64,000 bases of DNA from Strongyloides papillosus (taxonomy: Eukaryota; Nematoda; Chromadorea; Rhabditida; Strongyloididae): the NCBI GenBank assembly GCA_005656395.1, contig SRSI01000007.1, positions 434,001-498,000 on the forward strand, given 5' to 3'. Positions 1-13,900 of the stretch are shown here, piece after piece. Every line of letters begins with the position of its first letter. Within the stretch, counting starts at the first letter, position 1. The notes below the pieces were generated by a model that was given only the letters and a program-made list of their open reading frames with translations, was not told the DNA's origin and ran no database searches. The translations under genes and the position numbers were made by a program.

Positions 1-3000
1 TTATAATATATATCTACACCTGTAAAAATGTTTCATGAAAAGGTAAATATTATTAATGTAGATTATAGATATAATATAATTGAGTAAAGTACTATTAGTA
101 TCTACCAAATTATGGTATAAAATTTTTATGTTTTAATTTAGAATTAATGTATTACTATTTTAGTTGAAAAAAAGGGTACATTAATTTGAAAATGTGTTAT
201 CAATAAAACAATTGTGGGACGTCATAAAAATTATATGCTATCAATAATATACATAAAATTGATAGAATGTATATATTTTTTTAACTTGAAATAATTTTAA
301 TTCCTGTTTTATTAAAAATGTGTAATAATGAATAAATGTATAAATAAATTTTATATATGGAGATATAAATTTTATATATTAAATATGTAGGAAAATTAAA
401 AAAGTTTCAAAAAATGTATAAAGTTTCTCAATTTTGACGTATGAGAAAGATAATTTAAAGATGATATAATGGAAGAAAATAGTTTAGTTTGGTTTATGAT
501 TACAAATTTTGATTTATCAAACGGAGGAGTAGGAGAGAGATAATTGTAAATTGTTACAATAAAGTTTAATCATCTTATGCAATTTAAGTAATAGACATAT
601 ATATGCATGAAATCAAGAAATAAACGATGTGATAGGAAAGATAAAATGGATATTATATATATTAAAGTATAGAAAGTATTTAATATAATAATTTAGTTAA
701 TAGCATATTTAGTTTATATAAATAACTGTTATAATAATAATAATCATCTTTTATGATTATTTTCTTTAATATGGTGATATAATTATTTATAATTTAGTAG
801 ATAGCTAATTATATTCCTTGTTTAGGTTTGTTTACTAAAACAGATGTAAATGATTAGTAATAGATTAAGGGTTATTGGCATATATAGTTTTCCATAGAGC
901 AATACATAATTTTAATGTTATAGAGAAGTGTATTGTTTGAGATCAGAGCATAATGCTAAATATTTATTATAAATAGTGAATATATATATACAGATTATTA
1001 AGAATAATGAATAAAATAGTAAGATATAAATAGCAATATTTTTAATAATTAATAGATTAATAATTATATCAAGTGCAAAAGTTGTTATATTATTGTGATA
1101 AATAGATTGTAGTTATATATGCCTAACATTAGATGAGACATCATCTACATTTTTATTAAAATGTTGTAACCTCCACATTTATTAATATGTAAAGGGATAA
1201 CCTCAAACTATTATCTTTAAACATATCTCGCTTTCTCTATCTATTCCCCCGGTTTTGGTCACCTATCTACCGCCTTTCACTAATAATTTATAATAAGCAA
1301 GCAATTAAAAGAACTAGAAAAAAAAGAGGTTTAGTTGACCTATTGTATATATATTAAATATCAACTTCCTATTAATATGAAGGATACAGGAAGGATGATC
1401 TATAGAAGTCTTTTGACTCACACTTTTAAAGTTAATCAAAATAATAGAGTACACTAAATTTATTAAAATGTTTTAATTTTCTCGGATGAAGTGATGATTA
1501 TTTTATACTATATTTTCATTAATCATCCCTACATTCTTAATGACTCATCCATTAGATGACACACGTTTAAAGTTATTAATATTTTCTACTGAGTTTGAAG
1601 GGGAAAAAACTTTCTACAAATATATGTTTATATGCATATAATTTTCGAAATAATAAACATTTTCCTATTTTTTATAGCATAATAATACTTTATTACAATA
1701 CATTTAAAATGTATTTGGTGTCAAACTTTATTGGAGTCTACAAAAAAAATAGGAAAATTACTCAAAGACATTAAACATTTTCAAAACAAAAATTGAAAGT
1801 ATTCGAAATAATTTTTTTTCTTGAAAATATTTTTTATTGTAAAAATATAAATTAAATTAAAAATATGGAAGTCAAAACAAGTTTATAATTGTAAAATAAG
1901 CTCATGAAAACGACAAAAAGTTTTGATATTTAAAAAAATAAACGACAAAATAATATTAAAATGGGAAAAAATTAAAAACCCCCATAAGATAATAATAATA
2001 TTTTTCTCCATTAAAAATGCCTCTCATTTATGTTTTTAGAAGAAGTAATTAAGTGTATTAAATCTATTATGTTGGATAAATACACATATTCAAAGACACC
2101 TGAAGCCAGAAATATATTTTTCAACCACAGACACTTTTAAAAATGAATACTTTTGTCATAGATAAGCATGTCACAACTCTATCAGCTTTTCATGATGAGT
2201 AGGAGATTGAGGACGCGTGGAATCACATATTATAAAGAAGAAAATTTTAAAAATTAAAAGGGATAGAAACGATGAGGATGTTGATGATGATGGAAAGGTA
2301 AACTTTACTCATAATTTTACGCAATTATTGATAAGTTGTTTTAAATAAACTTGACATAAAACCTTTCTATTGATGATAAACAATTGGAAGATATATATAT
2401 TTATTATAAAATATATGATTAAAAACATTAAAATGATATTATATTAACACAAAAATATAATATCATAAGAAGAAATAATAAATAATGATGTTTTGAAATA
2501 AAAAAATATATTAAAAGCTATTATTAATACATTGACAAATTTTTGACGTTTTATCAAAGGATTTATTCTACCAAAAATTTGTAGTATAATTCCTCTTCTT
2601 TACATTAATAATTACAATTATTTCTACTAAAATATCAACTAATACATTAACACTTTTTATTTTTAACTACCCTCTGATTATAATAATATATTGTATAAAT
2701 TAAAATTATGTAATATAGATAATAAAAATGCAAAAAAATTACATGCAAAAAAAGTATTAGATAGAAAGTTATAAATAATAAAATAAAAAATTTTTTCCTC
2801 CCACTTCTGCTAGGGAAAGTTTAAAGAAAATGAAGTATGCATACAAATCTGAAGAAAGTAAATAAAAGTCATCAAACAAAAAATTTAAAACTATTATCAA
2901 ATTTCCAAAAAATGAAAGTTTATAAAGGTATAATAAAATTGTAAGGTATTCCAGTGAAATATATATAATATGCTAGAAGATTTACATTTCAAAAGGGGTA

Positions 3001-4383
3001 TATTGTTAAAACTTTATATAATATAAATGCGTTGTAAAAAGTTGTAAATAATATATATAACTTGTAATAAAAAATCATTTTGTCTCGGAGGATCATATAT
3101 ATTTCAATGTTAAAAAATTTAACAACTGATTATTCGATAGACCTTTGATAATGCATTTTATGTTATTATCCTCATATAATTTTTCCCCTTTATGCTTTTT
3201 AATTTCTCAAGAAGATATTATATCATCATAATATGATTTTTGAAAAATAAAAATGACACTTGAGGTAGGAAAATAGATGCTATGAAAAATGTGGTATCTA
3301 AATAATTTTTAACATGAATATAGAATTATTTATTTTTTCATTTACAAAAAAAATCTTTTTATACTTGTTTATTGAAGTAAAAAAATAAGATAAGGTAAAG
3401 TTTGATAACGCAATGAGTAATAAATATGGAATTATAATTCTCTATGATAAGGTTATTTAGATAAGATGTCTGTTATTGCAATTTTAAAAATAGCTTTTCC
3501 ATATAACGATGTTTTATAATTTAATAAAATATTTTATTTTAATGTTTTTAATTTAAAATTTTAATGTTACCTTGACAATATGTCAAAAAATGATGTGAAA
3601 AAGAAAATTAATCAAGTGAAAATAATTCAAATTATGTTAAAAAAATATTGTCAAACATGTGAAAATATAATCTAAAAAACAGATATTTTACAAATATGTT
3701 AAAAAATTAAATTATTATCTAAATAACACATTAAACTTAATTGATTTATGGAGAAGTTTCGTGATAAAAAATTATCTCCAATAGAAAAGAATATTTAGGT
3801 AAAATAATTGAATTAAATATTATTAGAAGAGACAAGAGACACTTTGAATCAAGAAATATATTTACATAATAATTTGTCTTCAAGATTGTTGACCTATTGA
3901 AAGTACACACATATTATGTGTATGTATATATGATCAACCTACAAAATAAGATTTTTACAATTAAAAGTACTAACAAAAACTTTGTTTAGTTATTTAAAAG
4001 AAATATTAAATAAATAATCCTTATGTTAAGAGAGAGATTGAATAGAAAGGAGTAAGAAATAGGTGAAATAAGATGGAGAGTATTAAATGATAAAAAAAAC
4101 TAGGTGAAAAGAAATCTATTAATTTATATAATTGTTTTGTTTGATTTATTATAATGGAGAAAGTTTTAATCTCACATTAAATGCGAAAATCCTTATTTTT
4201 TTTATAATTAATTTGTCAACTCCTACTTTCAAACAATGTAATTTATGTTTATTTTATAAAATACACTCAATTTACAATCGAATAACCATCTACTTTACAA
4301 AATTTTTGTTAAACAATATAAACATATTTATATTTTAGAATTATACATAAAAAATTGTTGAAGTTACAGGGAAATATTATTTT
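1..4383. other. AT-rich intergenic region, no gene recognised
   Basis: I read both strands and found no exon-like stretch with family similarity. Open frames here are short and of low complexity. A slightly less AT-rich patch lies near 1200-1280, with a run of C residues and a CCGG. It could be regulatory or a relic, but nothing supports a call. The 68-codon frame at 4132-4338 is dominated by Phe, Ile and Asn, as expected from random AT-rich DNA. Confidence 0.6.
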
Positions 4384-7079
4384 TTAATCATTAAGAATAT
4401 TTTGTATTACTTTTTCAATTGGTGTGTTTCTTAAAGCTTTCTCTAAAAGTTCATTCTTAACAATTTTTTTATCAATTGTTTTAAGAAGTGGTAAAAATAG
4501 TAATAATTTTCCAAATCTCGTTGGCTTAGAACTTGTTTTACCAGTATGTTGTCCTAACATCATTTGTGCTTGATCTTGTAAACTTTCCACTAAACATATA
4601 TCTGTTAATCCATGAATTTCTAAAATGAAATAAAAAATAAAAATTAATATTCTCTTTGGAGATTTATTTCTTTTTATTGATATAAAAAGAACTCTCTAAA
4701 GTGATTACAGATATTGTTAACATTAAATTAAAGCTATCCAATTTTATTAGTATTACCACATTTGGTATATTTCTTTATATCATCTACCATTCAATTTTAC
4801 TTATACTCCTCATCTATCATCTATTGAAAGATCTAATTTTGTTTACGGTGGAAAATAGAATGTCACTTAAAGGATGATACTCTCCTATTTACCAGAGCAG
4901 AAAGTGTGTAGTATTTCATAAGATAATAAATAATGCTTTATAATGAAAATACTCCTAATTCAATTCGATCTTTTCCCATAGCGCCATCTTCTATCAAGGA
5001 GATATATCACGGTTTATAAAACCCTCTATACAAATTATATCAATGCCATTAAACTAAATTTTAGAGATAATACATTATACACAAAGAAAGTATCAAAATA
5101 TGGATATAAGTATATTTGTTACAGTATATCTTTTAAGGATGTATGAAATACGTAAACAACAAAATGTGATAAGGATAAATTTTTGGTGCCAATAAAATAC
5201 GGCAAAATTAACTTTAAATAATTTTTAATACTACATATATTTTTATAAAAAAACATACCAGGTCGAAACAGGACAAGAGCCTTGAGACATGCAAATTCAC
5301 CTTGATCAACATTATCTGCTTTAACCAAATTAAAAAGACTTTGTATTGATAACATACTAACATTCTCCTCTTTTGACGAATTATTATTATCATTCTCAAA
5401 ATAAAAATTTGTCTCATTGACAAGAGGAAACTTATCCATACTTGAGGAGAATTGTAAAGCAGATAAAATAAAAAGATCACACCAATTTGCTGTTAACAAT
5501 AATACTTGATCTGATTGTGATAATTGATTGAATGATGGTAAACTTTTAGCCCATTTTATTGACATATAAAGAATTCTCGCTGCCAATTCACTGGTCTCCG
5601 GTGAAATATCATTTTTTAATGGTGATAACGGTTTTGTGATATTGTCAGATGAGTAATCATTATTTACCTTCAATACATCAACAGCTGTTGTTGCTAATGC
5701 TCCACTACCATCACCAAATATACTACCATTTCTCATAGCCAAATCAGAGGGATTTTTTATTGTAGCCATATTACGTGGTTGTCTCTCATTTTGGACAGCT
5801 AAAATAAAATATTTTATTTTATTTAAAACAAAATTACCATCTTTATTCATTCCTTTGGAGATACACTTTTTTAATCTACATGCTTGACATTGATTTCTAT
5901 GAGCTTTATCTACTATACAGTTTCCTGTCCCAGCTTGACATCTATATATGAGTCTTCTTCTTACAGATCTAAAAAAATATGAGATAAATAATTTTAAATA
6001 AAAATAAAATACCTTTTAAAAAAACCTGAACATCCATTACAGGCAAGGATACCATAATGTTTACCGGATGATACATCACCACAAACAGCACATGATAACG
6101 ATGTAGATGAATGTGAGTTCTTCCCCATCATCCCATTATGATTCCCTCCTAACATATGATTGTTATCAAAAAGATTCGAAGGATGTAAAAAGTTATTAGA
6201 GGATTGTGATGATTTTCCACTTGTTAACATATTAACAGATACTGTAGTTGTTGGATTGTTATTAAAAGACAAAATATCTTTTGATTGTGGATTTTCAACT
6301 TGACTTGGAATATTAAAATTATTTGATGTTGCAGCATTCATGGCTGCTGTCATTGCAGCAATACTTGGAATGTAATTTGGATGAAGGAGTTGGGATTGTA
6401 GGAATAGGTTGTTTGTGTATGGTTGGGAGAGACCTGCAGCAGCTGCTGCAACAGCAAAATTAAAAGGATGAGTTATTGAGGGAGTTGAGAATTTTTTGAA
6501 TGATTCATCGGTATCTGTTGAGGAGTTTGATGTTAAACTCCCTTCTTCTTTATTTTCCTCACAAATTGTACCTTCCTCCTTGTATGACATTTCAGCTTAA
6601 AAAAACACACATATATTATAAATATTAAAATTATTAAAAATAATAAGTTAAAAGATTACCACATTATATATGATATCTAATTGTGGAATGAAATAATTCC
6701 AGTAAATAACACAAAATGTATCAAAGCAATTAAAATATATATAATAGGTTAAAAGCTTATCATTTAGCCTATATTATATAATAAAATATGAAGAAAGAGT
6801 AAGAAATTAATTTGGTTTTTGACACACCAACAGGGTGATTAACTTTTAGGCTCCCTTCATGGAAGTTAATCTTACTGTAATTACTTTTATATAATATATG
6901 GATATATTTATATAGTATGTCATCTCATATATATATATATATACGTGAAAGAGGAAAGAAGTAATTACTTTTTATATTATGTTTTATAACTTACAATGAT
7001 TTATTTCTTTTTTCGTTTCATTATCACTTTCTCTTCTAGGGGAGATAGGTAAATTAATAGCTGATAATAAAGAATCCAT
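4384..7079 (-). CDS. fax-1: FAX-1 / NR2E3-type nuclear hormone receptor
   Basis: This is a DNA-binding transcription factor of the NR2E (tailless/PNR) group. The C. elegans relative FAX-1 specifies interneuron identity. I place five exons on the minus strand: 7079-6995, 6595-6013, 5968-5838, 5798-5259 and 4619-4384. They join in frame to 524 residues. The zinc-finger domain starts near residue 197 ([14 protein letters not shown]). It has the diagnostic P-box CNGCSG, with Asn as in FAX-1/PNR rather than Asp as in tailless, and continues [14 protein letters not shown] and [13 protein letters not shown]. The hallmark [14 protein letters not shown] follows once a 39-nt in-frame intron (5799-5837) is removed. 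A ligand-binding domain fills the C-terminus ([28 protein letters not shown]). The N-terminus is rich in Asn, Ser and Ala. The 85-nt first exon was found from its GTAAGT donor; the ATG at 6590 is a possible alternative start. There is only one copy here. Confidence 0.9.
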
Positions 7080-10000
7080 CTTTAATTAATGATCAAAAAT
7101 AGTGAAACTTATTTTTTCTTACTTAATATCTAGAAAAAAAATTATATATTACGTATGAATAATAAAGATTAGAAAGTTAGGAAAAAAATTATAGTTCTGT
7201 AGAATGGTATGATAAAGATTTGTGATAATTTGAAATTAAAGAAGAAGGCAATTATTAGTAAAAGTTTCTCCTCCTATTATCAATTATTAGTTTTAGATAC
7301 AACTAAAAGACACATAATGTGTCATGATTCAAAAATATATCTTTTTACCCAGAAATGATATAATTTTTATTTTCAGTGGTTTATGATGAAGCAGAAGAAA
7401 ATTTATAATATATATTTATGTATATATATGTTATACGTATAATATAAATATATTTATCCTAACTATTGTGCCACAGATGCATCATTTTACACAACCAAAT
7501 AATACATATTTCTGCCCTATGACTGGTTGTTGGTAAAGCAAAATTCAATTATAAGTGTTAGTAGATGATGATGAACCCCTCCTTCTTATAAATAAAGTCA
7601 ATAGAAGGAAAAAAGATTCTTTGGTAGTTGATATATATAGATATATAGAATATTGCCTTAATTTAATGACAAGTAAAATTACATTTTTAACCTAACTGCT
7701 TTTAAATATAATGTTAATATTTGAGGAAAATATCAAAATGTATCTGTTAAAATTTTCCTCAAATTATATTAGTGTTCTTAAAAAATTTTGATGAATGATT
7801 AATGAATAGAAAAAATATGAATGAATAGGAGATAAAGATGAAAAGATATAGTAAATAGGAGTTGTATTTGATAAAAGTTTTGACATCTCTTATTGGTTTG
7901 CCTTTTGATGTTTTCTATCATCTAAGTAGACAAACTTTTGTTCTCTCAATTTATTTCTTTTATAAATTTTGTATATAAATAATCCTATAACATATCATAA
8001 GAATCATGAACCGCCCTTTTTATGGATACAACTTTTTATGTTTCTTTTTAATTTAGGTGATATAAAAAAGTTATATTAAGTATGATTTTATAAATGAGAT
8101 ATAATTACATTGCATCAACATATTACAAAACATTCTTTGTTAATCTTTATGTAAAAGTCACGCACCACCTTATGATAAAGTATATAAAATGGAGTTATAA
8201 AATTAAAAAGGTTTAGATTATAAATTAAAAGAACAAAAAGGTAATTGTTTTGGAATTAAAAACTAAATAAATGAAAAATATACTGAAAAAAGTCTAGAAC
8301 CACGCAAATATTAATACAATAAAATTATTTATATCCAATGATGTTTCTTACTTTTCCAATATCATGATTCTAATTTTCTGAAGTTATATATTTCAAATGT
8401 AATAAAGTATTACTTAAAAATCTAGCATACTATAGTGATAAAAATAATCTTCATTTGAAAGAAAATGTCATTAACCAAATATGATTTTAAAAATAAAAAA
8501 GAAATCTACGAATATGCGGGGTTAATTTAAAATAAAAAAGGGAAATTGATGTCATTAACAAAAATATCTTTTCCTACTTTAATAACAATTTCTTTATTTT
8601 TTATCTTTTCTATTTTTAAATGACATACAAACAATTTTTGAGGAATTGCCGTTTATCAGGAGTGCCGTAACTATATAAAAGTACAAACCTTTTTCTCTCG
8701 ATTCTTCTAATTATTTCAATTATTATATTTAATTACTCTTCTAAATTATGATTTTTTAGGAATAAATTATTATAATTCATTGATATTATGTGTTTTTATA
8801 AAAAAAAACATGACATTAATAGGTAATTAAAAGAAAATTACAAGAAAAATATTTTTTACTTCATCTTTTTTAAGAACATTTTCATTTTTGTTTTTGATAT
8901 AGCATATGAAAAAAATGTCATATATGGTTGTTTTTAATAATTTTCTCTTTAAAGTTTCTTCTCTTGACACTTTGTTTAATTAAATATAAATGTAAATATC
9001 TACAGTTTGGTTGGTAGGATTTCCAGATGACTTCATCATAGAAGATAAAAATAAAATAATGACATACGGTATTAGAAAATTTTACAATAACATAAATTAA
9101 AGTTCAAAAAGTATACAGTAATATTTCTTGAATAGGATATATAAATATTTTATATTGTACAATATAAGATATTTCTTTTTATTATTTAAAGTTTCATTCT
9201 TATTATCATACTTTTTCGAATGATATAAATTTGATTGTTAATGAAAAAAAAGTTGAGCTAATTTTATTCACTATTACTATCCCAGGAGAGTGGAGAAATG
9301 GTAACAAGTTTAGAAGATACTTTAATGGAACGCGTTTGAATAACTTTTTAACATAACTCTAATCTTATAGTTTTTCATCAATTTTTTATAATAAATTTTT
9401 AATATCAATTTATTTTCTTATCAAATAAGTTATAACAAACTGTATTTCTTAATTTTAAATGCTATTAAAATGAGAATATTGCTTTTTATATAACTAAAAA
9501 TTCTTCTTACTATAATTTTATATTATTTTCTGCATTAGAATTTATTATTTTATTATGTTCACATTACAAGATACCTCCAATTAAAAAGTATATTGAAGAA
9601 TATGACGAAGAAAAAAAAAGGAAAATCACAAAATTATTCTACAATTACTAACTATAAAGTACATTTTATGTAATACTGCCTTCTTTTTTTCCTCCACATT
9701 TCCTCATCTAAAAAGCATTTCTTATAAAAATTAAAAGTTCATTAATCAACACATGTGTCTGATATATGGATACTTTATTAAGTATAACAATCTCTATTAT
9801 AGTATGATTTAATGACCGTATCTAATAAAGTGAAAACCTTCTTGATAACTCGTTCAATTGCATAATTTTTTTATTTATGTTTAATTTAAAGTCATTGTAT
9901 GTATTTTGAAGTGCCTTTACCAATAAACAAGTGGTAATGATTCTAACCACATATGGGTCTTCAACAAAAACCATTTTTGTCATAAATATTTTCCCATATA

Positions 10001-10897
10001 ATATATTAAGAGGAGGAGAATGACTTATTATTAATGATATCTAAAAAGTAACAAATAATTACATTATAAACCATATCATAGACTTATCAACTCTTCAAAG
10101 ATATTAAAAATATATATGTATCTGTAAAACTGATTCAATTAATTTGTTCTTTTAATCTTCCTTTTCATTATCTATTATACCAAGCCATCTGTCAAATGAA
10201 GATATGTTGGAGGAAAAGTATGGTATAAAATGTATTTAGATTACCAAATTAAGTATAGAAATAGAGATAAATTTATATAGTAAATATATAACTGTTGACA
10301 TTAAAAATATTTTTATCAGAACTCTTGTCTACTTGCTTCTTTTTATTATGTCTTTTATCAATGAAATAATGATTTAAATTGAAAAAGTGTATATTGGTGA
10401 TGGTCGGTGAATAGATAAATTTGTAAAGAAAAAGATCTTTATTGGTTTATAACACTTATAATAAAGATTAGTACTCTAATTGTCATCTTCCTATAAAATT
10501 GAATTATCTATCCATGGATAAAAGAAATATATCCGACAATTCGAAAATATATATATTTATATTACACATATTAAGCACATGTCATGACCAACTGTAAACC
10601 TGTAATTATGGAATTCTTCATATATCTAAGAACAACAATAGAACAACTAAATATCAACTTCAAATAAGGTTTACTTTTATAAGATGATAAGAAAACTTTT
10701 GAGGGAAACTATTCTACATATATCTACCCTCATAAAATATCACTCTATAGCATGTTATAGGATACTTTACTTAATTTAAAAAAAAATAACAATTTTCTTT
10801 TCATCAATACATAACTCAAAAACTTGATTTTCTCTATTTACAGGAATTAAAAAAAAACATCAATACTAATATATAATATAATTAATGAAGTAGTTTT
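7080..10897. other. Intergenic region between fax-1 and PAK gene
   Basis: About 3.8 kb upstream of fax-1 and downstream of the PAK gene. No exon, RNA gene or repeat family could be supported. It probably contains fax-1 regulatory sequence because it adjoins that gene's first exon, but no specific site is recognisable by eye. Confidence 0.5.
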
Positions 10898-10907
10898 TTT
10901 ATTTATT
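10898..10907 (-). terminator. Poly(A) signal of PAK gene
   Basis: Two overlapping AATAAA hexamers on the minus strand, about 60 nt past the stop codon of the PAK kinase at 10967. The position suits a cleavage and polyadenylation signal. Confidence 0.5.
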
Positions 10908-10966
10908 TTTCATTATATTTATCTTTTCTATTTTTCACTTTCTTTCAATTGTATTTCACAAGACTT

Positions 10967-13900
10967 TTAACAGTTACCCGACTTGATCAAGTCTTTAACA
11001 GCCTTGATATATGGAACTAAACTTGACAATGGTTTAGCTTTCCTGATAAATGGATGAGCCAGTAATTCACCTGTATCTGCTCTGTCGTCAGGATTTACCA
11101 CAAGACAACGATCTAAAAAGTCATTAAATTCACTCGACAACTGGTGCTTCTTCTTTACTTCTGGTTTACCATTTTGTGCTATTAAGTATATAGCCTACAA
11201 AAAACAAAGTTACTATTTTTATAATAATTATGTTATATACCTTAAGTGGTGCTTCTCTTAAATATGGTGGTTCACCATCAACCATCTCTAAAGCCATAAT
11301 ACCTAAACTCCAGATATCAACTCTAAAGTTATACTTTGTTTTACTAATAATTTCTGGAGCCATCCAATAGGGTGTCCCAACCATCGTTGTACGTTTAGAA
11401 CCAGGAGCTATTTGAGCACAAAATCCCATATCAGTTAATTTCACTGAACCATCCATACCAAGGAGGACATTATCCGACTTAATATCTCTATGTATAATGC
11501 TATGAGAGTGAAGGAACGACAAAGCTTCAAGACACTCCTTCAAGACAGCAGCAATCTGCCCCTCATCAAGTTCAGTCTTAACACATACATCCGTCAAATT
11601 ACCACCTTCAAGATAATCCATTACAACCCATAAATCATCCTCATCAACTAAGAAACTTTCTATATAATTTACTAAATTTTTATGTCTATATTGTTCCATT
11701 ACTTTTATTTCCGTTAATAACATTTCTTTTTTTGGTTGAGATTTAAATGCAATCCTTTTAACAGCAACAACTTTACCATTGTATTTTCCACGTGCTGTGT
11801 ATACTGTACCAGAGGCTCCTACTCCTATTTTAACCATTAGGTCGTATTTTGTGTAAGGATCTATTGGGTTGACCATTTTTCGGAGTTCCTCAATAACTTC
11901 ACTATCAGTCATTTTTGGTTTTGGTTGTTGTCTTGTCCTGACAGGTGTATTGATATTATCATTTACCTGTTCATTTATTGCTCTTGGTGGAGGTTTAGGT
12001 TCATTATGCCCAGTAACATCAATTTCCTCAATTTTCCTATCCACAGTACCGTCATCTTTTGTTGAGGAGAGTGAGGATGAATTTGAGACAGAGGAAGGTG
12101 TTGTATTTGAGAATGCTGATGATTCATATGAATCTTGTGAATATTGTTTCACAGTTTTGAATTGCTATAAAGAGAAAGGAACAAAAATTAGTATTATTTT
12201 AAAAAAGGTTTAATGTTAGAAAAGATATGATTATTACCATAAGAGCATTCTGTATGTGATCAATATATACCGCGAAAGGTGCCTGGACACCAATCTGGTA
12301 TAACTTATAAGGATTTTGGTCCAAAATTTTGAAAGATTAGAAAAAAAGATAAATATAGAATGAATAATTTTGTTTGATTGAGAGAAAAATATTTAATAAA
12401 AAGCAGGTTATTTATAAAAATAATGACATCAAAAGGAAGAATAGAAGGTGTAATAATAATGATTAAAGGCCTTCACAAACTTCTCAAGAAATGAATTATT
12501 AATATAAACCTGACACTAAAAGATAAGAAAATTAGTTATTATATATAGAAAATAAAAACTTCCTTATTTTGTAAAATACAAATAACACACAATATATATT
12601 TTATTGTTTGCTATACAAAAAACATATTTGAGGAAAAAATGATAAATGAAGGTAAAAATTAAAAAGATATAATATATTTAATATTAGAAAAATGACATTT
12701 TAAATGTAGATAGTTGAAAAGGGAGAAAATTAATAGTAATATATGTGAGCATGAATAGAAAAAATGTAAGAACCAGTTAGGGTGATATATATAAATAAGT
12801 ATTAATAATAAAAATTTTTAATATAAAAGGTAAAGTAGCTCAAAAATATTCTTTCTCAAAGGTTTTTTCCTCCTTATACTAATATTTATATTTGATTTTT
12901 CATTTTAAATTAAATATTATACATACATTTTACAACAAGATATAGTGCTGTCAATACATCTGTATATTCATTCAAATCTTGTTAGAAAATATAATGTAAT
13001 TTATTTAATATAAAACTTATAAAAATAGAAGTGATTAGAATGATACTATAAAGTGAAGTTGAGGAGTAAAAAATAGTACCTATTATACAAATACCATTCA
13101 GCTATTTTTTCAGAATAATGAAGACAACAATTATGCGATTGAAACCTTGTTAAGTTTGTAGAATATTATATTGGTGAACTGGAAATATAAACGTTTTAAC
13201 GTGTTTTTATTTTTATTATTTTTATACAATGTTTAGATATAAAGTGGTTTCTACAAATACTAAGTATAGTACTTTAATGTGAAAATTAATGTGGGATGTA
13301 AGCTGGAGATCTTTTTTTTATATACAAATAGTTTTTGGATGACAAAAATTTTTTATCTAATTAAAAGATCAATTATTTAACGGTGAATGATATGATAATT
13401 AAATCTAACTTTGTCTATTCCCTTCTAGCAATGTATAAGTAGAATAATACTCATATTTTAAAAGAATTTAACAAATGCGGAAGGATGTTCCCTTCCATCA
13501 ATCATTAACAACTCAAATAAGTATATAAAATACCCAATTTTCACAAGGTAAAAAATAACTGTTAATAACACCACAATTAAAAGAATGTTAGTTAATTCAT
13601 TAACTTATATATATTATGTAAACTTATAAAGAATTCTATCTATTACTAATTAATTAAATGATATTTTGTGTAAATAACTAATCAAACATATCAACACATT
13701 ATATAAAAAAGCAACGGTGCAGAAGCTTGTTTTAATATAACACATAAAGGAATAGTTGAAAATTTATAGTGGATTAGGAATTTTAGCTAATAAAACAAAA
13801 TCAAGGCTAAACAAATACACGATAGCATTAAAAATTGGAGACAAATGCACAATTCTCCTTGTACTTAAATAACCAATTACATAAATTAATCAAGGCAAAA

